Assembly (NCBI GenBank): GCA_900545865.1
Contig: URAN01000069.1
Location: 1-15,723 of the forward strand
Direction of reading: 5' to 3'
Source of the DNA: an uncultured Eubacteriales bacterium
Lineage (GTDB): Bacteria; Bacillota; Clostridia; Monoglobales; Monoglobaceae
Length of the DNA: 15,723 nucleotides
Shown here: positions 7,440 to 14,772 of the stretch, in pieces
How the letters are laid out: each line of letters opens with the position of its first letter
Position numbering within the stretch: the first letter of the stretch is position 1
The notes under the pieces: model-generated
Told to the model about the DNA's origin: nothing
The model's input: the letters and a program-made list of their open reading frames with translations, nothing else
Database searches by the model: none
Made by a program: the position numbers and the translations under genes

Positions 7440-7534
7440 ACCGACCATGACCGAGTTGAATGAACATTACCCTGTGGATAAAAGAAACTTTATTATAATA
7501 TATGCCGATACAGGGCGGCGGAATGGAGATTAAA

Positions 7535-8653
7535 ATGAGTAAATTAAGAGTTGCAATAATAGGAACGGGAATGATTGCCAACAGCGCGCATTTCCCGGCA
7601 TTGAATATTTTAAGAAAGGAAGGTCTTGTTGATGTTGTCGGCGTTGCCGATATTCGTGAGACCGCGGCGGCGGAAACCGCAAAGCGCCACGATGTTCCGA
7701 ATTGGTACACCGACCCCCAAAAGATGCTTGATGAATTAAAGCCCGACTTTGTTGCTGTCTGCACACCGAATATGTATCATAAAGAGTGGACGATAAAGGC
7801 GCTGAAATCGGGCGCACACGTTGCTTGTGAAAAGCCGATGGCTCTGACCCTTGCTGATGCCGAAGAAATGTGGCAGACCGCAAAAGAGTGCGGAAAGCAC
7901 CTCTTCCCGTGTCAGTGTATGAGATGGAGAAACTATATGCAACAGTCAAAAGAGCTTGTGACGAGCGGCGAACTCGGCGATGTATACTTCTCTGATATTG
8001 AATTTATCAGACGAATCGGTATCCCGACATGGGGAATGTTCCACATGAAAGAACATAACTTCGGCGGTCCGTTCTGTGACCTCGGCGTTCACCTTATCGA
8101 TTCGCTTTTGTGGATTGTCGGCGATAAAAAGGTTGAGTCGGTATCGGGAAGCACTTATACAAAGATTGCCAACCAAGGCGAGGACATCCTGCTCAGCATT
8201 GCCGAGAGCGGCGCGTATGACGGAACATTCACACCTCGTCCTTATGATTATCACGAATTTAACGTTGAGGACTTTGCAACAGGCTTTATGCGTTTAGAGG
8301 GCGGTATGAGCGTAAACTTTAAGTTCTCATGGGCGATAAACCTTCCGACAACGAACCTCGATATGGTAATCTGCGGCGACAAGGGCGGTCTGTCGGTCAA
8401 CGGCGAAACTCTGTACAAAAACATCGGCAGGTATCAGACCGAGTGCAAGATGAAATGGTTCGACAACGGTCAATATAAGGGCGTTCCGTTCGAACAGCAC
8501 AGATATATGTACAGAAATATCCTCAACACCCTGGCGGGCAAGGAAGAATACCTGATTAAAGAGCATCAGAACCTCGAAGTAACAAAAGCGATAGAGTGCT
8601 TCTATCGTTCGGCGGAAGAAAACCGCGAGATAAAAGCGTCTGAGCTTGCGTAA
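7535..8653 (+). CDS. Gfo/Idh/MocA-family oxidoreductase (His-type), third of four
   Basis: A 372-residue oxidoreductase with the classic Rossmann signature IIGTGMIAN (8-16), CEKPMALT with Lys100 and the catalytic segment D182-L-G-V-H186-LID. It is the most canonical of the four. The ATG at 7535 is chosen because GGAG (7525-7528) is 6 nt before it; in-frame ATGs at 7502 and 7523 lack a good ribosome site. It pairs with the first gene as the two histidine-type enzymes of the cluster. The family includes enzymes oxidising inositols and sugars and those making 3-keto glycosides. It ends before a long inverted repeat that may terminate the transcript. Confidence 0.92.
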   Translation: MSKLRVAIIGTGMIANSAHFPALNILRKEGLVDVVGVADIRETAAAETAKRHDVPNWYTDPQKMLDELKPDFVAVCTPNMYHKEWTIKALKSGAHVACEKPMALTLADAEEMWQTAKECGKHLFPCQCMRWRNYMQQSKELVTSGELGDVYFSDIEFIRRIGIPTWGMFHMKEHNFGGPFCDLGVHLIDSLLWIVGDKKVESVSGSTYTKIANQGEDILLSIAESGAYDGTFTPRPYDYHEFNVEDFATGFMRLEGGMSVNFKFSWAINLPTTNLDMVICGDKGGLSVNGETLYKNIGRYQTECKMKWFDNGQYKGVPFEQHRYMYRNILNTLAGKEEYLIKEHQNLEVTKAIECFYRSAEENREIKASELA

Positions 8654-8683
8654 GGCATCGGATGAAAGTTAAAAAATAAAATT

Positions 8684-8752
8684 AAAACCCTAAAATCATA
8701 ATATTGTTATACTTTTTCGTAATATACCGACTTGATTTTAGGGTTTTTAAAG
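8684..8752 (+). terminator. 15-bp inverted repeat, terminator-like, after the third oxidoreductase
   Basis: AAAACCCTAAAATCA (8684-8698) and TGATTTTAGGGTTTT (8733-8747) are exact inverted repeats with a 34-nt loop that can fold further through ATATT/AATAT pairs. The right arm runs into TTTTTAAAG, so the transcript would end in a stem plus U-run. The right arm also overlaps the -35 of the next promoter, so the same repeat may serve as an operator. The stem is AU-rich, so termination may be partial. Confidence 0.55.
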
Positions 8753-8760
8753 TATATAAT
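8732..8760 (+). promoter_or_regulatory. Promoter of the oxidoreductase-activase-radical enzyme unit
   Basis: TTGATT (8732-8737), 17-bp spacer, TATAAT (8755-8760): 4 of 6 at -35 and a perfect -10. The expected start near 8767 precedes the ATG at 8802. The -35 lies inside the right arm of the 15-bp inverted repeat. This makes 8802-12898 a separately driven unit with the fourth oxidoreductase, activase and radical enzyme, which otherwise follow the first three genes in the same direction. Confidence 0.7.
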
Positions 8761-8801
8761 AGATTGAAATTAAAACTTATATGAGAAAGGCGGAAGTTAA
8801 A

Positions 8802-9902
8802 ATGATAAAGGCGGTAATAATCGGTTTTGCGCATATGCACGTCAATGAGGTTGCGCTTTATATAAGCGAACAGCCCGACTTTGAGCTTGTCGGTGCGGCG
8901 GATGTGGATTCGGGGGTTGAATCGATTCCCGATTTGAGATATACTGCAAAATGGAATTTAGAGAATGTACAAAAGAACTATTGTTCTAATATCTTTGACG
9001 ATTATAAAAAGATGCTCGATGAGTTAAACCCCGATATCGCGTTTATAATGACAGAGAATTGTATGAAACCCGAGGTTGTTGACGAATGCGCAAAGCGCGG
9101 AATCAACGTATCGATAGAAAAGCCGATAGCGGTTTCGTATGAAGAAGCAAAGAAAATCAAGGCGAGTGTTGACAAGTATAAAATAGAGGCTGTTGTGAAC
9201 TGGCCCGTTGTATGGCGTCCGTATATTCACCAAATGAAGGCGGCTCTTGATGAAAAATTGGTCGGCGAACCGCTTAAGCTGCGCTATATAAACGGACACA
9301 CAGGCCCTCTCGGCAAGGGTGCAAAGCACCGCGGCGTAAGCGAAAACGCAGAGGAAATGACGGATGAACAGCGCAGCAAAACATGGTGGCACAAAGAGAA
9401 ATTCGGCGGCGGCGTTTATCTTGACATTTGCTGTTACGGATGCTTGTTTTCACAGTGGTTTATGGGTGACGGAGCGGAGAGCGTAATGTCTGTCGGCGAG
9501 AACCTTAACACTCCGTTCGGCGACACGGACGATAACTTTGCGGCAATAATAAAATATGCCGATAAAATGTCGGTTATCGAGGGAACATGGACAACGCCGA
9601 GGGCGGTTATTCCGTCAGGTCCCATGGTTATGTGTTCAAACGGCGTAATCACCTGTACGGGCGGCGCGGAGAACGCACCCGGGGTTGCCGCATATGACAT
9701 CTACGGCAATGAGGTTGACGTTCCCGAAATAAAGATTGATGATAAGTATAAGAATATGCCGTGGCAGTGGGCAAATCATATAAACACGGGCGAGCCGATA
9801 CACGAGATGCTGACCCTTGACACAAATATGAAGGTTATGGCGCTTTTGGACGCGGCAATTCGGTCGAACAAGAACGGCGCGGCGGCAAAGGTGGAAAAGT
9901 AG
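8802..9902 (+). CDS. Gfo/Idh/MocA-family oxidoreductase (Tyr-type), fourth of four
   Basis: A 366-residue oxidoreductase of the same unusual subgroup as the gene at 6312. The nucleotide loop is VIIGFAHMHVN (5-15), again G-x-x-H-x-H-V. IEKPIAVS carries Lys107, and the catalytic segment is D208-I-C-C-Y212-G-C. Shared features with its paralogue are NWPVVWRP, SKTWWHKEKFGGG and the ending MLTLDTNMKVMALLDAA. The ATG at 8802 is preferred to an in-frame ATG at 8781, which lies close to the expected transcription start; the ribosome site (AAAGG or GGCGGAAG) is imperfect. Its stop TAG is directly followed by the ATG of the activase, so expression is tightly coupled and its substrate or product probably belongs to the radical enzyme's pathway. 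Confidence 0.9.
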   Translation: MIKAVIIGFAHMHVNEVALYISEQPDFELVGAADVDSGVESIPDLRYTAKWNLENVQKNYCSNIFDDYKKMLDELNPDIAFIMTENCMKPEVVDECAKRGINVSIEKPIAVSYEEAKKIKASVDKYKIEAVVNWPVVWRPYIHQMKAALDEKLVGEPLKLRYINGHTGPLGKGAKHRGVSENAEEMTDEQRSKTWWHKEKFGGGVYLDICCYGCLFSQWFMGDGAESVMSVGENLNTPFGDTDDNFAAIIKYADKMSVIEGTWTTPRAVIPSGPMVMCSNGVITCTGGAENAPGVAAYDIYGNEVDVPEIKIDDKYKNMPWQWANHINTGEPIHEMLTLDTNMKVMALLDAAIRSNKNGAAAKVEK

Positions 9903-10676
9903 ATGAAAACCGCACTTATAGCAGATATTCAGCGTGCCTCGATTCATGACGGTGACGGCATACGCACGACTGTGTTTTTTAAAGGCTGTCCGCTGTCGTG
10001 CCGCTGGTGTCACAATCCCGAGTGTATCAGTTTTGAAAAACAGATAATGTTCTATCCCGAAAAGTGCATACATTGCGGAAAGTGTGACGAGGGCTGTTTT
10101 TCGGGCGCGCGGGTAATCTGCGGCAGAGAAATGACCGCACAACAGGTCTTTGATGAGGTGAGCTTGGACGCACCGTATTACGGTACGGACGGAGGCGTGA
10201 CTTTTTCGGGCGGCGAACCTATGGCACAAAAAGATTTTTTGAGCGATGCGATTGACCTGTGCCGCCGAAACGGCATCGGCTGTGATATAGAAACGTCGCT
10301 AATATATTTTGATGAGGAAATTTTCAAAAAGCTTGACACCGTTATGGCGGATTTAAAAATCTGGGACAGCGATATTCACCGCGAATATACGGGCGTGCCG
10401 AACGAGGTTATAAAAGAGAATTTCAGGCGCTTAAACGAGGTCGGTGTTCCGATTATAGCCCGAACCCCCGTTATTCCCGAGGTTGAACAGGGAATCGATA
10501 AAATATCGGCGTTTTTAAAAACGCTTGACAATGTTAAACAATATGAGCTTTTGCCGTATCATCCGCTCGGGGTTTCAAAACAGGCGGCTCTCGGAATAAA
10601 AACAGAGAGGTTCACAATTCCCGATAAAGAGTATATGGACGGTCTTAAAGCAAAGTATGAGTTTAAAGAGAGGTAA
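9903..10676 (+). CDS. Glycyl radical enzyme activating enzyme (radical SAM)
   Basis: A 257-residue radical SAM protein that cleaves S-adenosylmethionine and abstracts hydrogen from a glycine of the partner radical enzyme. The SAM cluster motif is C29-x3-C33-x2-C36 in FFKGCPLSCRWCHNPE. One ferredoxin-like set follows, C55-x2-C58-x2-C61-x3-C65. The GGEP motif is at 103-106, preceded by VTFS, and the N-terminus (DIQRASIHDGDGIRTTVFFK) is typical of PFL-activase relatives. Most activases of dehydratase-type radical enzymes are about 300 residues and have two auxiliary clusters; this one shows one, between PFL activase (none) and those. It abuts the upstream oxidoreductase, and the radical enzyme follows after 5 bp, so the partner is clear. 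Confidence 0.95.
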   Translation: MKTALIADIQRASIHDGDGIRTTVFFKGCPLSCRWCHNPECISFEKQIMFYPEKCIHCGKCDEGCFSGARVICGREMTAQQVFDEVSLDAPYYGTDGGVTFSGGEPMAQKDFLSDAIDLCRRNGIGCDIETSLIYFDEEIFKKLDTVMADLKIWDSDIHREYTGVPNEVIKENFRRLNEVGVPIIARTPVIPEVEQGIDKISAFLKTLDNVKQYELLPYHPLGVSKQAALGIKTERFTIPDKEYMDGLKAKYEFKER

Positions 10677-10681
10677 AAAAT

Positions 10682-12898
10682 ATGCTTACATACAAAGATA
10701 GGTTAAAATCAATGCGTGACACAAAGATTCGTCACACGTTGGAAAAGAGAAAACAAAACGGTTATACCGACTTGGATGATTTCGGCACAGTGCCGATTTC
10801 TGAGGGATATTGCGTTGAGCCGTGGTACAACAGCACAAACGGAAGCTTTTACGGCTATGACGGAATGTGCGAAAATTTTTGCCGTGTTATAGATGCGCAC
10901 GTTGCGTATGTTGACCCGATGGAGATGCTGTGCGGAAGGTGGCGCGATATGCTTGTCAACTATCGCGGCGACCTGCATTATATGCCCGATTGGCTCAAAA
11001 ACAACTTAAAGAATCTTGAATTTATCAAGAACGGCGCAACGAATCAGTGGTCAAAGCGCTGGGACGAACAGCGTTTCCCTTATGATGATTTAAAGCCTTG
11101 GCAGGAAAAGTATAATATCACAACGGGTATTGACGGTGACGCGCATTTTGCGTGCGATTATAAAATCGGGCTTGAACTCGGCTTCGGCGGCTTGCTCGAA
11201 AAGATTGAAAAGTACAGGGCGATAAACCCCGATAAGGCTGATTTTTATAATGCGGAAAAGCGTTGTGTTGAGGCAATCGTTGCGTTTGTTGACAGGCATA
11301 TCGAAAAGATAAAAGAGATGATTCCGAATGAATCGCGCCCCGAGATTAAACAAAATCTCGAAACGATGCTTAAAACCTGTGAGGCGGTAAGGCTCGGCGC
11401 GCCGAAAACATTTCAAGAGGCGTGCCAGTGGACGGCGTTCTTTAACTGTGCATCGAGAATATATACCCGTGACGGAGCGGGTTTCCAGCTTGACGGACTG
11501 TTATTGCCGTTTTATGAGAACGATGTCAAAAACGGCGTTTTGGATGATGAAACGGCTAAGTTTTTGATTGCGAATTTGTTGCTCATCGACCCCCATTATT
11601 ATCAGATTTCGGGCGTTGACGAAAACGATAAGGATATGACAAACCACCTCTCATATTTGATTTTGGACGCGGCGGACAGTATTAATATTGCTTGCAATCT
11701 GACCGTTCGTGTTCACGAGAACTGTGACGAAGAATTTTTGAAAAAGGCGGTTTATTACCTGCTTAAAAACAAAAACGGCTGGCCGAGATTTTGTAATGAT
11801 AAAGCCCTCGCCGAGGGATATATGCGAAACGGTATCGATAAAAAGACCGCGCGCGAGCGTATCGCTGTCGGATGTAACTGGATGTGCGTTCCCGGTAAGG
11901 AGTTCCCGATGAACGACACGGTAAAGATAAATATCGCCAAGGTTTTGGACGAGGCAATAAAGGACTTGCGCAAAGAGAGCGAGTACAGCACAAAGCGGCT
12001 TTATGAGATATATCAAAAGCATCTGAAAAAGGCGATTGAGATTACCGCCGCAGGAATAAACCTGCATATTGACCACGCGTGGGAAGTAACGCCCGAACTT
12101 ATTATGAACCTGATGATGCATAACACCATTGAAAAAGGTGAGGATATTTCACAGGTTGCCGAGCTTTATACCGTAGGAATAGACGGAGCGGGGCTTGCTG
12201 TTGTTGCCGATTCTTTCGGTGCGCTTGAACAGAGAGTGGAAGAAGAAAAGGTTCTCACGTGGGAACAGGTTTTTGAGGCTTTGGACAATGATTTTGCGGA
12301 CGAGAGAACGCGGCTTATCCTCAACTCAACACCTAAATACTGTCACGGCGGAACGGCGGCGGACAAGTGGGCGGTTGAGCTTACAAAAAGCTGGGTCAGA
12401 CTCGTAAAGTCACAGGAAATGCCAAAAGGCAGACAGCTTATACCGGGTTGGTTCAGCTGGTCGAGAACGATTGAGTACGGTTCAAAGGTCGGTGCAACCC
12501 CGAACGGCAGAAAGGCGGGCGAGCCGATTTCGCACGGCGCAAACCCGAATCCGCATTTCAGACAGGACGGCGCACCGACCGCACAGTCAAACGGAATCGC
12601 ATCGGTTCAGTGCGGATACGGAAACACCGCACCGCTTCAGATTGAGTTTGACCCTCATGTTGCGGCGGACGAAAAAGGCGTTGACACCGTTTTGAAATTA
12701 ATAGAAGGTCATTTCAAACAGGGCGGAACACTGATTAACATCAATGTTTTGGACGGCGACAAGCTGCTTGCCGCGAACGAAAATCCCGATTTGTATCCCG
12801 ATTTGGTTGTTCGCGTTACGGGCTTTACCGCATATTTTGCGAGCCTTTCGCCCGAGTTCCGTCAATTGGTGGTTGACAGATTCTTGAACGGAATGTAA
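10682..12898 (+). CDS. Glycyl radical enzyme (PFL family) of unknown substrate
   Basis: A 738-residue enzyme of the pyruvate formate-lyase/glycerol dehydratase superfamily. The glycyl radical loop is near the C-terminus, VVRVTGFTAYF with Gly714, 24 residues from the end. The preceding ATPNGRKAGEPISHGANP (about 604-621) is typical for the radical domain. The thiyl-radical finger is ERIAVG-C398-NWM-C402-VPGK, followed by NDTVKINIAK. Known C-O, C-N and C-S eliminases (glycerol dehydratase, CutC, HypD, isethionate lyase) have G-C-V-E-P, with a catalytic Glu two residues after Cys. Here that position is Trp400, and a second Cys lies at +4; it is also not the C-C of PFL. There is no microcompartment-targeting extension. 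The context of four sugar-type oxidoreductases and an alcohol dehydrogenase suggests a polyol, cyclitol or sugar derivative as substrate; this is inference. GAGAGG precedes the ATG by about 8 nt. Confidence 0.93.
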   Translation: MLTYKDRLKSMRDTKIRHTLEKRKQNGYTDLDDFGTVPISEGYCVEPWYNSTNGSFYGYDGMCENFCRVIDAHVAYVDPMEMLCGRWRDMLVNYRGDLHYMPDWLKNNLKNLEFIKNGATNQWSKRWDEQRFPYDDLKPWQEKYNITTGIDGDAHFACDYKIGLELGFGGLLEKIEKYRAINPDKADFYNAEKRCVEAIVAFVDRHIEKIKEMIPNESRPEIKQNLETMLKTCEAVRLGAPKTFQEACQWTAFFNCASRIYTRDGAGFQLDGLLLPFYENDVKNGVLDDETAKFLIANLLLIDPHYYQISGVDENDKDMTNHLSYLILDAADSINIACNLTVRVHENCDEEFLKKAVYYLLKNKNGWPRFCNDKALAEGYMRNGIDKKTARERIAVGCNWMCVPGKEFPMNDTVKINIAKVLDEAIKDLRKESEYSTKRLYEIYQKHLKKAIEITAAGINLHIDHAWEVTPELIMNLMMHNTIEKGEDISQVAELYTVGIDGAGLAVVADSFGALEQRVEEEKVLTWEQVFEALDNDFADERTRLILNSTPKYCHGGTAADKWAVELTKSWVRLVKSQEMPKGRQLIPGWFSWSRTIEYGSKVGATPNGRKAGEPISHGANPNPHFRQDGAPTAQSNGIASVQCGYGNTAPLQIEFDPHVAADEKGVDTVLKLIEGHFKQGGTLININVLDGDKLLAANENPDLYPDLVVRVTGFTAYFASLSPEFRQLVVDRFLNGM

Positions 12899-12922
12899 TT
12901 TAAATTATTATAAAATGATTTG

Positions 12923-12944
12923 GGGACGGCAGTGATGCCGTCCC
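12923..12944 (+). terminator. Hairpin after the glycyl radical enzyme gene
   Basis: GGGACGGCA (12923-12931), loop GTGA, TGCCGTCCC (12936-12944) is a perfect 9-bp GC-rich stem 24 bp after the stop. The following TCTGTTAATT has only a weak T-run. It may terminate the operon, but its GGGGACGGC core matches the unit at 15594-15619, so it also belongs to the dispersed palindromic repeats of this region. Confidence 0.5.
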
Positions 12945-13056
12945 TCTGTTAATTGGGTAATATCAAACGGAATGTATATCCGTGACCCCTTTTCGGTTTT
13001 CAATGGTTAAAATATTAAGAATTTTTAAACAATTTTTTAAAAATTACTTTAACCCC

Positions 13057-13087
13057 TTGACATAAAGCATACTTTAAGTTGTATAAT
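13057..13087 (+). promoter_or_regulatory. Possible promoter with long spacer and ACTTTAA repeats
   Basis: TTGACA (13057-13062) and TATAAT (13082-13087) are both perfect but 19 bp apart, a spacing typical of MerR-regulated promoters. The spacer contains TAAAG-CATA-CTTTA. The word ACTTTAA occurs at 13046, 13071 and 13096, exactly 25 bp apart, bracketing both elements. The nearest gene downstream on this strand is the alcohol dehydrogenase at 13572, with a palindromic element in between. Whether this promoter serves that gene is unproven. Apart from this site and the listed hairpins and repeats, nothing coding is visible in 12899-13571. Confidence 0.45.
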
Positions 13088-13155
13088 TAAGTTAAACTTT
13101 AAGGTTTGTTCTATCACAACATTGTCGGGCTGTCAAGAGCGGAATAAAAATAAAA

Positions 13156-13360
13156 CACGGTTTTTGAATGAGTTAGTTTTTGTGAATTTCAGCATGAACC
13201 CGTAGGGGCGACCCCGTGTGGTCGCCCGTGCATACGGGCAAATATAATAAGATTATATGGATGTCGCATAATTTGATGAACATATTACGGGCGACCACAT
13301 GGGGTCGCCCCTACAAATATACATTTTGTTCATAATTTGTTTACTCGTTCAAAAACCGTG
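13156..13360. repeat. Nested 205-bp palindromic element (MITE/REP-like), copy A
   Basis: The outer arms CACGGTTTTTGAATGAGT (13156-13173) and ACTCGTTCAAAAACCGTG (13343-13360) match as inverted repeats at 17 of 18 positions. Inside, placed symmetrically 28 bp from each, a second pair of 27-bp inverted repeats (13202-13228 and 13288-13314) matches at 26 of 27, beginning GTAGGGGCGACC. Each inner arm is itself a hairpin, GGGCGACC/GGTCGCCC. There is no open reading frame for a transposase and no clear target-site duplication. A second copy of the inner 113-bp unit lies inverted at 14877-14977. Confidence 0.75.
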
Positions 13361-13417
13361 AAATATAAGTTGTAAAAAATATAACGTTGCCGCAGATGTC
13401 TCCTGCCTTATAGGCGG

Positions 13418-13535
13418 CGGGTTCCAGTGGGAGTCATAATCTCCCACTGGAACCCGGAGGAGCCAATGCTCCCTGCGACTATTGCAATCGGTCGCAAGCT
13501 CTGCTCTTTGCAAGCAAAGCAGAAGCGTTGCTCCG
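13418..13535 (+). promoter_or_regulatory. Chain of hairpins in the alcohol dehydrogenase leader
   Basis: A perfect 16-bp stem (arms 13418-13433 and 13441-13456, beginning CGGGTTCCAGTGGGAG) with a 7-nt loop is followed by GGAGC/GCTCC (13459-13472), TGCGAC/GTCGCA (13474-13496) and an interrupted CTGC..TTTGC/GCAAAGCAG hairpin (13501-13521). CGGAG (13455-13459) can instead pair with CTCCG (13531-13535), enclosing the others as a multi-branched fold. It lies just upstream of the gene at 13572. No T-run follows, so it is not a simple terminator. It could be a leader RNA controlling the gene or a mobile palindromic repeat; I do not recognise a known riboswitch. Confidence 0.5.
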
Positions 13536-13571
13536 ATTTAAAATTTAATAATATTAACGGAGGTTTTCATT

Positions 13572-14735
13572 ATGAAATTTGATTTTACCTATTACAATCC
13601 CACAAAGATTCATTTCGGAAAGGATTCTCTCTCGAATTTGAGTGATGAACTTAAAAATTACGGCGATACGATTCTTTTGATGTACGGAAAAGGCTCGGTT
13701 AAAAAGAGCGGTCTTTATGATAAGGTGGTCGGTATATTAAATGATTGCGGAAAGACGGTTGTCGAGCTTTCGGGAATAAAATCCAATCCGTCATATTCAC
13801 AGCTCAAAGAGGGCGCACGGCTTGTAAGAGAAAATGACGTTGACCTCATTTTGGCGGTCGGCGGCGGTTCGGTTATCGATTGTGCAAAGGGAATATCCGT
13901 TTCGGCGTATTGTGACGGCGACCCGTGGCAGAAATACTGGGTTGAGTGTAAAGATGTCGATAACAAAATCGTTCCCGTTGCGTCAATACTCACAATGGCG
14001 GGAACAGGTTCGGAGATGAACGGCGGTTCGGTTATTACAAACGAGGATGCAATGCTCAAAAACGGCAGGGTATTTCCGCCGAACGTAAACCCCAAGTTTT
14101 CGATTTTGAACCCCGAATATACGTTTACTGTTCCCAAGTATCAGATGTCAAGCGGTATATTTGATACAATGTCACATCTTATGGAACAATACTTTTCGGG
14201 TGATGATGACAACACGACCGATTATATATTAGAGGGCGTTATGCGCTCGCTTATTCACAGCGCAAAGGCGGCTCTTAAAAACCAAGAGGACTATGAGGCG
14301 CGCAGCAATATTATGTGGTGCGCAACAATCGGACTCAACACCGTTACGGGTCTGTCAAAGGAACAGGACTGGGAGGTTCATATGATTGAACACCAGGTCG
14401 GCGCGTATACCGATTGCGCTCACGGCGCAGGGCTTGCGGCGATTTCCGTGCCGTATTATAAATATATCTTAAAGTACGGTTTGGACAAATTCGTACGCTT
14501 CGCAAAGAATGTATGGGGCATTGATACCGATTCGATGAAAGCCGAGGATGCGGCGAATGCAGGTATAGAAAAGCTGGGCGAATTTATATCCGAACTCGGA
14601 CTTCCGTCAACGTTGAGAGAACTCGGCGCAACGGAAGAAATGCTTCCGCTTATTGCAAAATCGACCGTTACGGGCGGCGGTTATAGGCAAATGAACGCCG
14701 ATGACATCCTGACGGTTTTAAAAGAATGTTATTAA
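13572..14735 (+). CDS. Iron-type alcohol dehydrogenase (BdhA/YqhD-like)
   Basis: A 387-residue group III (iron-containing) alcohol dehydrogenase that interconverts aldehydes and alcohols with NAD(P)H. The cofactor loop GGGSVID is at 97-103 and MAGTGSEMNGGSVIT follows near 140. The metal ligands are visible as Asp198 and His202 (IFDTMSH), His270 and His284 (EVHMIEHQVGAYTDCAHG), with the 14-residue spacing seen in YqhD. The opening FDFTYYNPTKIHFGKDSL matches the butanol dehydrogenase/YqhD branch, often NADPH-dependent. GGAGG lies about 8 nt before the ATG. It is last in the locus after a 673-bp gap. A natural role is reducing an aldehyde released by the radical enzyme, though the distance means it may be separately regulated. 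Confidence 0.94.
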   Translation: MKFDFTYYNPTKIHFGKDSLSNLSDELKNYGDTILLMYGKGSVKKSGLYDKVVGILNDCGKTVVELSGIKSNPSYSQLKEGARLVRENDVDLILAVGGGSVIDCAKGISVSAYCDGDPWQKYWVECKDVDNKIVPVASILTMAGTGSEMNGGSVITNEDAMLKNGRVFPPNVNPKFSILNPEYTFTVPKYQMSSGIFDTMSHLMEQYFSGDDDNTTDYILEGVMRSLIHSAKAALKNQEDYEARSNIMWCATIGLNTVTGLSKEQDWEVHMIEHQVGAYTDCAHGAGLAAISVPYYKYILKYGLDKFVRFAKNVWGIDTDSMKAEDAANAGIEKLGEFISELGLPSTLRELGATEEMLPLIAKSTVTGGGYRQMNADDILTVLKECY

Positions 14736-14772
14736 TTTAATGATGTAAGAGGAGAAATAATTGCGATAAAAA

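Noticed and set aside
10682..12898. Pyruvate formate-lyase or a known diol/choline-type lyase
   Set aside because: The Cys-Cys pair of PFL and the GCVEP motif of the known eliminases are both absent, and neither acetate-pathway nor microcompartment genes are nearby.
13202..13314. CRISPR-like GC-rich repeats
   Set aside because: The units are inverted relative to each other, differ in spacing and lack a series of regular spacers. They are palindromic intergenic repeats.
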